64,000 nucleotides of DNA from Flammeovirga agarivorans (GTDB taxonomy: Bacteria > Bacteroidota > Bacteroidia > Cytophagales > Flammeovirgaceae). The translations under genes were made by a program, and so were the position numbers. A model generated the notes under the pieces. The model was not told the origin of the DNA. It did not search any database and saw only the letters and a list, made by a program, of their open reading frames with translations. The stretch covers positions 1,108,446-1,172,445 of the forward strand of contig NZ_JABAIL010000001.1 in NCBI RefSeq assembly GCF_012641475.1, written 5' to 3'. Below, piece by piece: positions 8,049 to 18,300 of the stretch (positions are counted from its first letter, which is position 1; the number at the start of each line of letters is the position of its first letter).

Positions 8049-9773
8049 TTAGTTCAGTTTCATGTCTTCAATAATCTTCGCTACTTTTTCTTCTAAGGCA
8101 GCATCTGCAGAATCAAACTCATCCGCTGATGCAATAGAAGTGTTTACACTAAAGTAGAACTTGATTTTAGGTTCTGTACCAGAAGGTCTAGCAGAAATCT
8201 TGGTTCCGTCCTCTAAGATAAACTGTAATACATTCGATTTCGGAAGGTTGATAACTGACTTCTCACCTGACGTAAGGTCTGTAGTTTCAGAAGATTGGTA
8301 ATCTCTCATCTCAAGAACTGTAGATCCGTTAATTGTTGCAGGAGGGTTAGCTCTAAGATCTTTCATCATTTGAGCGATCTCTTCCGCACCGGACATACCT
8401 TTCTTAGTGATTGAGATTAATTTCTCTTTGAAGTACCCATGCTCTACATAGATGTCGATAAGTTGATCAAACATAGACTTACCTTCATTTTTGTAGTAAG
8501 CAGCCATCTCACAAATCATTGAAGAAGCAGCGATGGCATCTTTGTCTCTAACAGAATCACCAATTAGGTATCCGTAAGACTCTTCACCACCTACGATAAA
8601 GTTTTCTTTACCTTCTTTCTCCTTGATTACTTCTGCGATGTATTTGAATCCAGTCAATACATTGTAGCAAGGCATTCCGTTTGCTTTTGCAAAACGATCG
8701 ATAAGATCTGTAGTTACAATTGTTTTACAAACGAAATCATTTGGCTGTGCTTTACCTGCTTTCTTACGAGCAGAGATAACATAGTTAAATAATAACGCAG
8801 CTGTTTGGTTACCATTTAGTAATGTCCACTCACCTTTATGGTTTTTGATAGCAATACCTACACGGTCAGCATCAGGGTCAGTACCTAAAAGAATATCAGC
8901 ATCAATTTCTTTAGCTTTTGCTAAAGCCATGCTCAATGCTTCAGATTCTTCAGGGTTTGGATAAACAACAGTAGGGAAGTTACCATCTACTACTGCTTGC
9001 TCCTCAATAATATGTACATTTTCAAATCCTAATCTCTCTAAGATTCTAGGAACCATTGTGATACCTGTACCGTGGATAGAAGTGAAAACGATTTTAAGAT
9101 CTTTTTGAGCTTTAATTGCTTCTGGTGAAACAGCTAAACCTTCAAGCATTTTTAAGTAAGGTTCATCAACTTCTGCGTTGATTTTTACAACCTTACCTTC
9201 TCCACCTTCCCATTTAACATCATCAACGCTAGCGATCTTACGTACCTCAGCAACGATATTTCCATCGTGTGGAGGAACTACCTGACCACCATCAGCCCAA
9301 TAAGCTTTAAAGCCATTATATTCTTTCGGGTTATGTGAAGCAGTTAGTACAATACCAGTGTGGCAACCTAATTCTCTGATTGCGAAGGATAATTCAGGTG
9401 TAGCTCTTAATTCGTCAAATAAATAAACTGTGAATCCATTTGCTGCTAGTACGTTTGCTGCTACTTCTGCGAAAAACGAACTGTTATTTCTACAATCGTA
9501 GGCAATAGCGGCTTTTGGAGATTCGTTCACTTGGGACTTTACATAGTTTGCAAGACCTTGAGTTGCCATACCAACTGTGTATTTGTTCATACGGTTAGTA
9601 CCAACACCCATGATGCCTCTTAAACCACCAGTACCGAATTCAAGTGATTTGTAAAAACTTTCGTTTAGTTCTTGTGGGTCTTCAGCCTGTAATCTCTTAA
9701 TTTCTGCTTTTGTTTCCTCGTCATATGAGCCTTCCAGCCACTCAGAAACTTTTTGGTTAATTACTTGATCCAT
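8049..9773 (-). CDS. Phospho-sugar mutase (phosphoglucomutase/phosphomannomutase)
   Basis: A 574-residue alpha-D-phosphohexomutase that interconverts hexose 1- and 6-phosphates. It feeds glycolysis and sugar-nucleotide synthesis. Visible motifs are the catalytic phosphoserine loop TASHNPKEYNG (Ser146), the Mg-binding DPDADR (299-304), the sugar-specificity loop GGEESYG near 395 and the phosphate-binding RPSGTEPK near 525. Length and the FGTGGLRG N-terminal motif place it with the longer PgcA/PGM2-like bacterial enzymes rather than the ~450-residue ManB type. Exact sugar preference (glucose versus mannose, or ribose) cannot be read. It would supply Glc-1-P or Man-1-P for the polysaccharide locus at 44-64 kb, although it is not linked to it. 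Confidence 0.92.
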   Translation of the reverse strand: MDQVINQKVSEWLEGSYDEETKAEIKRLQAEDPQELNESFYKSLEFGTGGLRGIMGVGTNRMNKYTVGMATQGLANYVKSQVNESPKAAIAYDCRNNSSFFAEVAANVLAANGFTVYLFDELRATPELSFAIRELGCHTGIVLTASHNPKEYNGFKAYWADGGQVVPPHDGNIVAEVRKIASVDDVKWEGGEGKVVKINAEVDEPYLKMLEGLAVSPEAIKAQKDLKIVFTSIHGTGITMVPRILERLGFENVHIIEEQAVVDGNFPTVVYPNPEESEALSMALAKAKEIDADILLGTDPDADRVGIAIKNHKGEWTLLNGNQTAALLFNYVISARKKAGKAQPNDFVCKTIVTTDLIDRFAKANGMPCYNVLTGFKYIAEVIKEKEGKENFIVGGEESYGYLIGDSVRDKDAIAASSMICEMAAYYKNEGKSMFDQLIDIYVEHGYFKEKLISITKKGMSGAEEIAQMMKDLRANPPATINGSTVLEMRDYQSSETTDLTSGEKSVINLPKSNVLQFILEDGTKISARPSGTEPKIKFYFSVNTSIASADEFDSADAALEEKVAKIIEDMKLN

Positions 9774-9986
9774 TTTGCTGTTTTAAATAGTATTTGTTGT
9801 CAATTAATCGTCTGCAAATTAACGTATAAAATTGAGTAGATAACGCTGATATAAATCAATTTTTATTAAAACGGTCTTATTTTTTCTTTATTAAAATAAA
9901 AAACATTTAATAATTGGATGAATTGTATATAATAGAAGTATACCACCCGAATCAATCGGTTGCATTATTCATCACAAAAGCTATCT

Positions 9987-11165
9987 ATGATATCTTATTA
10001 TGACATATTAGAAATACCTGAAAACGCTACCAAAAAAGAAATTAAAGCTGCTTATAAACGGATGGCTAAAAAGTATCATCCAGATAAAAACCAAGAAAAT
10101 GATAAAGCCTCGGAAGTTTTCAAATTGGTTGTAAATGCCTATGAAAATTTGATGAATGACTATCAAAGAGAATTATATGATAATTGGTTGAAATATCAGC
10201 AAGAAATACAAACAAGTTCAACAGAAGAAGAATTTGAAGAGGAAGATACTGAGCCAATTATAAGTACTGTACAACAGCAAAAAGAAGAGGATAAAGAGAT
10301 TTTAAAATGGGCTTCAGTTGGAGCTGCCGTCTTTTTTGTGATTGTATTGTCATCAATATTCGCCAATCAGTATATAAAACATAAAAACATTCAAGAACAA
10401 TTAGAAAGTGAACAAAAAGCAATTTCTACAGTATTAAACTATACTGAAAAAGGGCAGTATGGTAAAGCATTGATCGCTGCTAGAAACATTGAAAATACAT
10501 TACAAATCTTATCTGATAGGGGAGATATCCTTTACGATAGTTTAATGCAAGAGGTTGATGATGCATCACTCTACTTTTTTCAAAACAAAGAATACTATCA
10601 AGTCATTCGACTATTGGAAGAAGTAGAAAAGGAAATAGGGAAAGGGATGCCTCAAGAACTTTATTGGCGTTTAGCGGTCTCTCAATTTAATACTCAGAAA
10701 TACGAAAAATCTATTTATACGTTTAATAAGTTAATAGAGAAAAATAAGTTTGATTTTAAGGCACATATGGGTTTGGCAGAAGTGTATTCCACAGGTTTAA
10801 ATGAACCAGAAAATGCCATTAATGTATTATCTGGTGCGGCTTTATTGACAAATGATTATTACAAGGATACTTACGGAGGAGCTTATGCTGTTGTTTTGGA
10901 AGCGAAAGATGTTCCTGAAGATCACTTTAGTATATATATCTTAAGAGCAAGACTATTAAGAACATTAGGTAGACATGAAGAGGTAGTAAGAGATTGTAGG
11001 TGGGCAAGTAGACTGAGACCTGAGGATTATAGGGCCTACTATATGTTGGGGGAAAGCTTGTTGGCCTTGGGTAGAAATGGAGAAGCATGTAGTGCATTTG
11101 AAGATGCTTCCAATTTAGGGCATATGGCTTCCAGTATCCGAAAGGACGAAATTTGTATGAAATAA
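9987..11165 (+). CDS. Membrane J-domain (DnaJ-like) TPR protein
   Basis: I place the start at ATG 9987 because the J domain begins there; an in-frame TTG lies at 9960. Residues 1-70 form a complete J domain with the HPD tripeptide at 31-33, so it should stimulate an Hsp70 (DnaK). An acidic linker rich in Glu follows, then one membrane helix (about 109-129), then ~260 residues of TPR-like helical repeats, including YEKSIYTFNKLIEKN and AYYMLGESLLALGRNGEA. Topology predicts a cytoplasmic J domain and an extracytoplasmic TPR region. The TPR part may sense or bind envelope clients. No glycine-rich or zinc-finger DnaJ regions are present, so this is a class III J protein. Confidence 0.85.
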   Translation: MISYYDILEIPENATKKEIKAAYKRMAKKYHPDKNQENDKASEVFKLVVNAYENLMNDYQRELYDNWLKYQQEIQTSSTEEEFEEEDTEPIISTVQQQKEEDKEILKWASVGAAVFFVIVLSSIFANQYIKHKNIQEQLESEQKAISTVLNYTEKGQYGKALIAARNIENTLQILSDRGDILYDSLMQEVDDASLYFFQNKEYYQVIRLLEEVEKEIGKGMPQELYWRLAVSQFNTQKYEKSIYTFNKLIEKNKFDFKAHMGLAEVYSTGLNEPENAINVLSGAALLTNDYYKDTYGGAYAVVLEAKDVPEDHFSIYILRARLLRTLGRHEEVVRDCRWASRLRPEDYRAYYMLGESLLALGRNGEACSAFEDASNLGHMASSIRKDEICMK

Positions 11166-11199
11166 AAAAACCTTTGCATGTTGAAACATACAAAGGTTT
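11163..11199 (-). terminator. Terminator between convergent J-domain and lipoprotein genes
   Basis: Stem AAACCTTTG / CAAAGGTTT (11168-11176 with 11191-11199), extendable inward. The A-run on its left gives a T-run on the minus strand, so it best serves the minus-strand lipoprotein gene. Confidence 0.65.
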
Positions 11200-11234
11200 A
11201 TCATGAGTTTTACTCACTTATGTATTCCTTATTT

Positions 11235-11465
11235 CTAGTTAGGGAATAACTTGGTGCGGATGTCCTCAATTCTCATTAGTAATTCAGAATCCGGCTTAGG
11301 ATATTCATTTTCTAGCTGAACAGGCTCTGCACTTCTGCTCGGTCCATAGATACGCTTACTGTTTAAGTTAACGCCTGGGTTAGGAGCATGGTTATGCTGA
11401 CCGAAACACGAAGTTAAAGTCGCTAAAAGAGCAAGAACGCTACTATAAATAAAAAACTTTTTCAT
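11235..11465 (-). CDS. Small lipoprotein (76 aa), unknown function
   Basis: The N-terminus MKKFFIYSSVLALLATLTSC is a clear lipoprotein signal with lipobox LTSC (Cys20). The mature part is only ~56 residues, begins with FGQHNHAPNPG (two His) and ends in a predicted helix SELLMRIEDIRTKLFPN. I recognise no family. Signal quality and its own terminator support a real gene. Confidence 0.75.
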   Translation of the reverse strand: MKKFFIYSSVLALLATLTSCFGQHNHAPNPGVNLNSKRIYGPSRSAEPVQLENEYPKPDSELLMRIEDIRTKLFPN

Positions 11466-11855
11466 AAAACTTGATAGTGTTTGTTTGACTTAATGCGCAT
11501 AGTCAAAGGCAAAATTAAGTATTCAAAGTAGAATCACAAGGTTTAACCCGATAAAAATCATACTCTTTAATTGAGATAGCTTATTTAATAGTCAAAGTAC
11601 TTTGTTAAATAAAAAAATGTTGTGAATAGCATGAAATTTCACAGTCTGATATTCACTAATTCTTTATTCTGATGCATGAAATTTTTAACTGAAAAAAGAT
11701 AAATGCACGTTATTTGCTTAAATTTATATGATTTATTGAAGATGTTGAAAGGTAGAAATTTAGATTTCTGATAAATATGATCTAAATTCTGTGTTTCAAA
11801 TATATTTGACACTATCTTTAAGATAATGTAGAGATCCTTTGACAAAAGTTTTGAC
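11466..11855. other. Intergenic gap, no gene recognised
   Basis: A 390-bp AT-rich divergent spacer. An open frame of 74 codons on the minus strand (11639-11863) has no credible signal, composition or start and is not called. It must hold promoters for both flanking genes, but I see no clear consensus. Confidence 0.5.
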
Positions 11856-13346
11856 ATGAACAAAAAGCCAAATCTAGCTGCAATAGAAATATACTCTGAA
11901 AAAGTTGCTGATGCTATATGCGACGATTTCTTTTCTGAAAATGATTATATAACTGGAATTCAAATCACAAAGCTTACAGAGATTGAAAGTGTAAATCTGT
12001 TTGTTTTAAAGAGAATATTTGAAAACTGGCAAAAAGAAGCGATCAGAATTCAAAGTCCTTATTTTGATTATTCTTCCGAGGCAGTTCGTTCATCGTTATC
12101 ACATTTAATGAATGCACTGTCAAAGAACATTCATATCTCAAAAATTCATTTTCTTCCATTACTTCAGAAAGCAGTTAGAGATGTTTTAATTCTTACTTTC
12201 TCTCCTGATATATTTTTTGAAGAGTTTTTTGGTGTTCAAGGGATGAAAATTCCTTTGAAAAATTACTTGATTCCGATGTTTGGGTATATCAAGATTCATC
12301 CAAAACTTACAAAGGAAGTACAAGATGCAATAGAAGAAGAGGCAGGGATCAATATCAAAAGAACTGAAGCAATTAATATTGCTAATAATATTATTCGTAA
12401 ACATCCAGAACTACAAGATAGCCCTAAAGAAATTGTGGCATCATTTAATGAAATTGTTCCTGTAGGTCTGTTTGAGTTACACCCTTCATACTTAGATGAA
12501 GCTCCTTCTGAGGATTTAATCGCAGAAACTAAATCTGAGATTGAAGAGACTCCTAAAGTGGATATAGAAACTTTCTCTACAACTGTGGTGAATATTGATG
12601 ACACCATTAACGAAACTATTGAAGAGAAAGAAGAAGTAGAGGAGGAGTCTCCTGTTCAGGAGGAAACTCTTGAAAACAAAACAGAGGTAGATACAAATGA
12701 GGTGACTTTCGAAACACCAACTTTTGAAGAGCCTACGTTTGAATCTGAAGTGGTGACGGAAGAGGAAGCGGTGGTTGAATCAGAGCCAGAATCTGAATCG
12801 ATGGATGACTTAATTGCAGGTTCTTTAGAAAGCTTCTCTGAAGATGAAGTGAAAGAGGATAATCTTGATGATTTTATCGGCGGTATAGAAGAAATTAGTT
12901 TTGACTCAGAACCTGAGATTGAAGAAAAAGTAGAAGAGCCTGCACCTGTAGTTGATGAAACTCCAGAAACAGAAGTTAGAGAAGAAGTGACAGCAGTTGT
13001 TTCTGAACCTGAAGTAGTGCAAGAAGATGTTACTTCAAAAATATTAGAAGCACATGTTGCAGATGAAGAGCCTCAGAACTTATTACAGAAGCTTCAAGGG
13101 GATGCAGCTGCATCTGAAAATAATATCAAGGACTCCATTAATATCAACCAAAAGTTCTTATTCCAAAAAGAATTATTTGGTGGAAACCCAGATGTTATGA
13201 ACTTGGCAGTTGAAAGATTAGATGCTTGTGAAGATTATACATCCGCGATTAGTTTGATAAAATCTGACTATGCAGTTAAATACGAGTGGGACTTTACTTC
13301 TGAAGCTGTTGTTAGTTTTATCTCTTTAGTGGATAACAAGTTCTAG
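11856..13346 (+). CDS. Acidic protein with Bacteroidota-specific C-terminal domain (496 aa)
   Basis: The first ~200 residues are helical with mixed charge. Residues ~215-410 are a low-complexity, Glu/Asp/Val/Pro-rich disordered segment. The last ~85 residues, starting near INQKFLFQKELFGG and ending AVVSFISLVDNKF, resemble a short conserved domain I associate with the C-termini of many Bacteroidota hypothetical proteins; this is from memory. No signal peptide is seen, so it is probably cytoplasmic. Function is unknown; the long acidic linker suggests a scaffold or tether. The gene stands alone and ends in a shared bidirectional terminator. Confidence 0.8.
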   Translation: MNKKPNLAAIEIYSEKVADAICDDFFSENDYITGIQITKLTEIESVNLFVLKRIFENWQKEAIRIQSPYFDYSSEAVRSSLSHLMNALSKNIHISKIHFLPLLQKAVRDVLILTFSPDIFFEEFFGVQGMKIPLKNYLIPMFGYIKIHPKLTKEVQDAIEEEAGINIKRTEAINIANNIIRKHPELQDSPKEIVASFNEIVPVGLFELHPSYLDEAPSEDLIAETKSEIEETPKVDIETFSTTVVNIDDTINETIEEKEEVEEESPVQEETLENKTEVDTNEVTFETPTFEEPTFESEVVTEEEAVVESEPESESMDDLIAGSLESFSEDEVKEDNLDDFIGGIEEISFDSEPEIEEKVEEPAPVVDETPETEVREEVTAVVSEPEVVQEDVTSKILEAHVADEEPQNLLQKLQGDAAASENNIKDSININQKFLFQKELFGGNPDVMNLAVERLDACEDYTSAISLIKSDYAVKYEWDFTSEAVVSFISLVDNKF

Positions 13347-13362
13347 AAATAAAGTATATGTC

Positions 13363-13400
13363 TAAAAAAAATCCCTAGTCATTTAATGGCTAGGGATTTT
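13363..13400. terminator. Bidirectional terminator between convergent genes
   Basis: Stem ATCCCTAG / CTAGGGAT (13371-13378 with 13390-13397), flanked by eight A and seven T. It overlaps the last codons of the ABC ATPase gene. Confidence 0.85.
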
Positions 13401-15213
13401 TTTGATACCTCATTTTTCGTTTCAACATGTTCTGTTTGATCTTACTGAAATCAGCTTCAGGAATAGCTTTTATCAGCTTCCTAGTAATATCAGCTTGAGG
13501 ATCTTTATAAATATCAGAAGATAATCCCCATTCTTTAATTTCTCCTTTTTCCATAACGATAATTCGGTCTGCGATAAATTTCACTACAGCCAAGTCGTGG
13601 GAGATAAATATATAGGTAAGATTAAACTTCTCTTTTAGATCTTGTAATAAATTGAGTACAATGGCTTGTACAGAAACATCCAAAGCAGAAACAGATTCAT
13701 CACAGATTATGAATTTTGGATTTGTTGCTAAGGCTCTTGCGATACAAATACGTTGTCTTTGCCCACCAGAGAATTCATGAGGGTATCTATTCATATAACT
13801 CGCAGAAAGACCAACAGTTTCTAGTAATCGAATAGCTTCTTTCTTTCTAGTTGTATCATCAGAATAGATATTATGTACCTTCATTGGTTCCATCAGAGCT
13901 TGCCCGATGGTAAGCCTTGGATTTAGAGAAGTATAAGGATTCTGAAAAATAATCTGAATATCGCTTCTTAAGTTGTTTAGCTCTTTTTTCGAGATATCCA
14001 ATAAGTTTCTTCCTTCAAAAATCACTTCTCCAGAAGTGGGAGAGATCAATTGAAGGATACTCCTTCCAAGTGTTGTTTTTCCACAACCAGAAGGGCCTAC
14101 TAAACCTAAAGTTTCTCCCTCGTGAACAACAAAAGACACATCATCTACAGCAGTGTAAGTTTTAGTGACTTTACCCCAAGCATTTCTTTGAGTAACAAAC
14201 TCTGTTGTTAGGTTTTTTACTTTTAAGATTGGAGTCTTATCCATAATGGATTTCTGTCTATCCACAACTACTTTCTCATCTTGGGCATTCATCATTAATG
14301 CTTGTCCTACAGATAAGAATCGAGCTTTAGAATGACTGCGGTTATGCTTGTCTTCTAAGAAATCGTTTAAAGTTGGAAGTCTTTTTAACTCAATATCCAT
14401 CCTTGGTCTACAAGCTAGTAAACCTTTTGTATAAGAATGTTGAGGATTAGTAAAAACTTCTAGTACTGTACCATGTTCTACTACTTTTCCTTTTCGCATA
14501 ACAACAATACGATCAGCCATTTGAGCGACGATAGAAAGGTCATGTGAAATGAAAATAGTAGATGTATTACGAGTCTCTTTAAATTTCTCAAAGAGATCTA
14601 ATATTCCTTTTTGAGAGGTGACATCAAGTGCAGTTGTAGGTTCATCTGCAATCAGAAGGCTTGGGTTACAAGCAAGAGCAATAGCAATTAATACCCTCTG
14701 TTTCTGTCCTCCTGATAATTGGTGAGGATAGGAATGGAAAACTTTATCAGGATTTTTTAATTGACATGTAGCGAACGTTTCTAATGCGATTTTTTTAGCT
14801 TCTTTTCTATTCACATTTTCATGGATTAGTAAAGTTTCAACTAATTGATAACCACATGTTAAAGCGGGGTTAAGAGAACTCATTGGGTCTTGAAAAATCA
14901 TTCCAATTTCATGTCCTCTAATGTCTCTAATATTCTTTTTAGTTATTTCCAGTAGATTAATACTCCCATAGTTAGGAGAGTGAAAAATAATTTCACCTTT
15001 ATCAATCTTACTGTTTTTACCTAATAACTGAAGCATAGACATCGCAGTTACGGATTTACCGGAACCTGATTCACCTACAATACCTAACGTTTCTCCTTTT
15101 CGCAATACAAAACTAATGTCTTTTACAGCTGGTGCGGAGCCTCTTTCCTCATGATTAAAGGATATGGATAGGTTTTTTACCTCAAGTAGTATATCAGAGT
15201 TGTTTTCGCTCAT
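13390..15213 (-). CDS. Fused two-domain peptide ABC transporter ATPase (DppD-DppF type)
   Basis: 607 residues with two complete ABC ATPase domains. The first (~8-270) has Walker A GESGSGKS (47-54), signature LSGGQKQR and Walker [10 protein letters not shown]. The second (~330-590) has [17 protein letters not shown] and [12 protein letters not shown]. Each domain is followed by the oligopeptide-transporter C-terminal extension, for example the [12 protein letters not shown] segment. Such fusions energise uptake of di/oligopeptides or related solutes with two DppB/DppC permeases and a binding protein. None of those partners is adjacent here, so they are probably encoded elsewhere. In Walker B of the second domain the usual DEP is DES, a common variant. 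Substrate is uncertain. Confidence 0.92.
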   Translation of the reverse strand: MSENNSDILLEVKNLSISFNHEERGSAPAVKDISFVLRKGETLGIVGESGSGKSVTAMSMLQLLGKNSKIDKGEIIFHSPNYGSINLLEITKKNIRDIRGHEIGMIFQDPMSSLNPALTCGYQLVETLLIHENVNRKEAKKIALETFATCQLKNPDKVFHSYPHQLSGGQKQRVLIAIALACNPSLLIADEPTTALDVTSQKGILDLFEKFKETRNTSTIFISHDLSIVAQMADRIVVMRKGKVVEHGTVLEVFTNPQHSYTKGLLACRPRMDIELKRLPTLNDFLEDKHNRSHSKARFLSVGQALMMNAQDEKVVVDRQKSIMDKTPILKVKNLTTEFVTQRNAWGKVTKTYTAVDDVSFVVHEGETLGLVGPSGCGKTTLGRSILQLISPTSGEVIFEGRNLLDISKKELNNLRSDIQIIFQNPYTSLNPRLTIGQALMEPMKVHNIYSDDTTRKKEAIRLLETVGLSASYMNRYPHEFSGGQRQRICIARALATNPKFIICDESVSALDVSVQAIVLNLLQDLKEKFNLTYIFISHDLAVVKFIADRIIVMEKGEIKEWGLSSDIYKDPQADITRKLIKAIPEADFSKIKQNMLKRKMRYQKNP

Positions 15214-15300
15214 GCTTTAATTAAAAAATCTATTGGCGATAAAGTTATAAATAAAAATAAATACAATGCCCACTTTTTGATTTTATTCTCTTTTATAACC

Positions 15301-18300
15301 CTAAAACTCTATGCCAATTACTGTAATATCATCCCTTTGGGGGATAGTTTTTTGATGGACATCTAATGCAGCTTCAATTAAATCGCCCAAGTCTTCAATA
15401 GGTTGGTCAATATGTTGACGGACAAACTTCTCGAAATAGCGACGACCAAACTTATCGTTTTTCTCGTTGTTCTGATCTAGGATACCATCAGTAAGCATTA
15501 ACATGGCGTCTCCTTCTTCTAAAACAATTTTGTTGCATTCAAATTCTCGGCCGACTCTTTGTTTACCTCCAATGGATTTTTTACTACCTCTATGTCTTTC
15601 TAGAACTCCATATTTTCTTCTGATGATATAGATGTCACTTTTCGCACCTGCAAATAAAATTTCAGGATTACCCTCTTTATTGGTATATAATTTACATAAG
15701 GCGATATCCATCCCGTCATTAATAGAGTTTTCTTGTTGGCGTAAGTAGGCAATAATTCTTTGATTCAACATCTCTAAAATAATGGCAGGGTCTTGTGATA
15801 GACGTTTGTCGAGAACTTCTTGAAGAATCGTTTTACCTATCATTGACATTAATGCTCCTGGTACACCATGTCCTGTACAGTCTACGCAAGCAAAAAATTG
15901 ATGTGTTTCTTGATGTATATCTTTCACTTCGCCGAACCAATAAAAGTCTCCACTAACAATATCTTTTGGCCTGTATAAGGTGAAGAATTTTTTGAATTTA
16001 CTCTCTAATAAATCCATTGGCGGAAGAATGGCATATTGAATTGTCTGAGCGGCTCTTAAACTATTAGTGATTTTCACATTCTGATCATTCACTTGAGTCA
16101 TGGCATTATCCAGCTCTTCTTTAACCAATTCTACTTTTTGTTTTTGTAAGTAAGTTCTTCGAATAATCATCATTAACCCCACAATCAATAAGAACAAACC
16201 GAAGATCGATACTCCATACATCAATGCTTCTTTTTGATATTTTTCATGAGCCAACTGATTATTCTCTTTGAACTGAGACATCCGTTGTTCTTTCTGCTCT
16301 AATTTATTTCTTAACACATTGATCATGGATAGCATTGAACTATCCTGAGCAGTGAACACAGAATCCTTTACTTGTGTTAATTTGTCTTCCAAACGAGTTA
16401 ATTCTGATCTTAGAGAATCAATTTCATATTGAGCAATTAGTTCTTTGTTTTCTGTTTTTTCGTAAACACTCAAGAAGTCATTTCTGATCGACAACTCTTC
16501 TCTTCTTTGTTCGATAGATTTAATGCTACTAGGATCAGCGGCTGCGGAAACTTCAATATTTTCTTCTGGTTCCTCTTCCACTTTAACCGTCATGGTAAGC
16601 GTCCTCTGTAGAGGATCAAAGCTTCTTCTTAATACTTCATAGGAATGAATAAGGACAAGACTTTTTGAAGCTTCAAATTCATTGAATGTCATTCCCACCT
16701 TCATAGAAGTGTAACCTCTATCATTTGTAGAAGTGAATTTACCATCAACTAAAATTAAAGCATTGGGAATAAGGTTGCCGTTTTGATCTTGTACTCTAAA
16801 GCCAACATTGGAAATAGTCTGTTGGTTAGAAACTTTCATTTCAATGTATTGAGAAAGCTCTCTTCTTTCTTGAGCAAAACTTTTTAAAGTTCTACCAGGT
16901 ACAGTCACTTCAAAGTTTCTTTTCAATCGAACTCCAATTGGAAAAGTGATAGTGAATGAACCATCAGACTTTGTATTGGTACTAAATAGTTTGTTGTGTA
17001 CTAAAATATGGATTGACTTGTTGGGAATTGGTTGTCCGTCTTCGTTGTAAACAATCCCTTCCAAAACATCCTGAAGCTTTTCTCTAATAGTGATATGAAG
17101 AATACCGTCTTCTAAGTACCAAGACTCTAACTCCATGTCTTCTTTGGCAATAGAAACATGTCTAGGGTATTTGAAAATACCTAGTTCGCGTTTAATGTTA
17201 TAAGAAAACTTACCATTTTTATCAGAGATATAAGTTTTATTATTGACTGTCACATTTACACCTTCAACTGGGAAACCGTTTCTTGTCACATTTCCGATAA
17301 TCTTATTTTCGTTAATGGGTTTGTTGACTGTCATATCTACGCCTTGTTTTAAACCTAACTGAGGGTTGAAGTCAAAACTGTTATGAACAGTAACGGAAAT
17401 TGTTGTTGGAGCCTGTGCATCTACAATACCATCTTCAATATCTTTTTCTTTTAGAACGTAGAAATGGTTCTCCTCATTTTTATTATTTCGTACACCTATT
17501 TTAATCGCATAGGTACCTTCATGAAAAATATTAGAATTCTTCTCTACGGTAATAATGAAGTTATTGTCAAGATCTGCTAATAATGAATATTTTCCTTTTT
17601 CGTCGGTAATGGTTTCATAAATGTTGGACTCTGATTGTAGCCTAACATTAGCGTTAATAAAAGGGGTGCCATCATTTTGTAAAACAAGGCCATTGATTCT
17701 TACTTTATTAAAGAAAAATACTTGGTATATATCTAATTGACCAATACTATTGGTTCTTGCGGAAGAAAAGTAACCCAATTTTCCATACATACTGAAATAT
17801 ATATCGTCAGAAGTAGAATTAATGGGATGCCCTAAATTTTGTGGAGTGGTCCATTCTCTTTTGATAGAATCATAAACAGATCTGAAAATGTCATAACCAC
17901 CCATTGAATTGTGCCCTTGAGATGAAAAGAATAATTCTCCGTCATCACTTAGGAATGGAGAATCCTCATCGTATGGAGTGTTGAGTTCCTTTAATGGTAT
18001 TGGTTCTTTCCATTGTTTCTTTTTCGGGTTCCATGTAGTTTGGTAAAGATCTAAGTCTTCATGATGTCCATGACCTCTAGATGCATATATCAAAGTTTGA
18101 TGATCTTTACTGATGTATGCATGGGTTTCTTGAGCAACCGTATTTACTCCTTTAAGTGGTATTTCAGGTCCCCACTCACCATTGCTTAATGTTCTGGTAT
18201 ATAAATTCCCATCACGGTATAATATCGCCTTGGTATCTTCATCGTACAATTGTACAGTAGCATCATGTCCATCAGAAGATAACTCTTGAACGCTAATAGG

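Noticed and set aside
10927..11217. Minus-strand open frame of 96 codons within the J-domain gene
   Set aside because: It lies opposite the well-supported TPR region and encodes a Tyr/Pro-rich chance peptide.
11639..11863. Minus-strand open frame of 74 codons
   Set aside because: It overlaps the start of the 496-residue gene, lacks any recognisable feature and has unlikely residue composition for a real protein.
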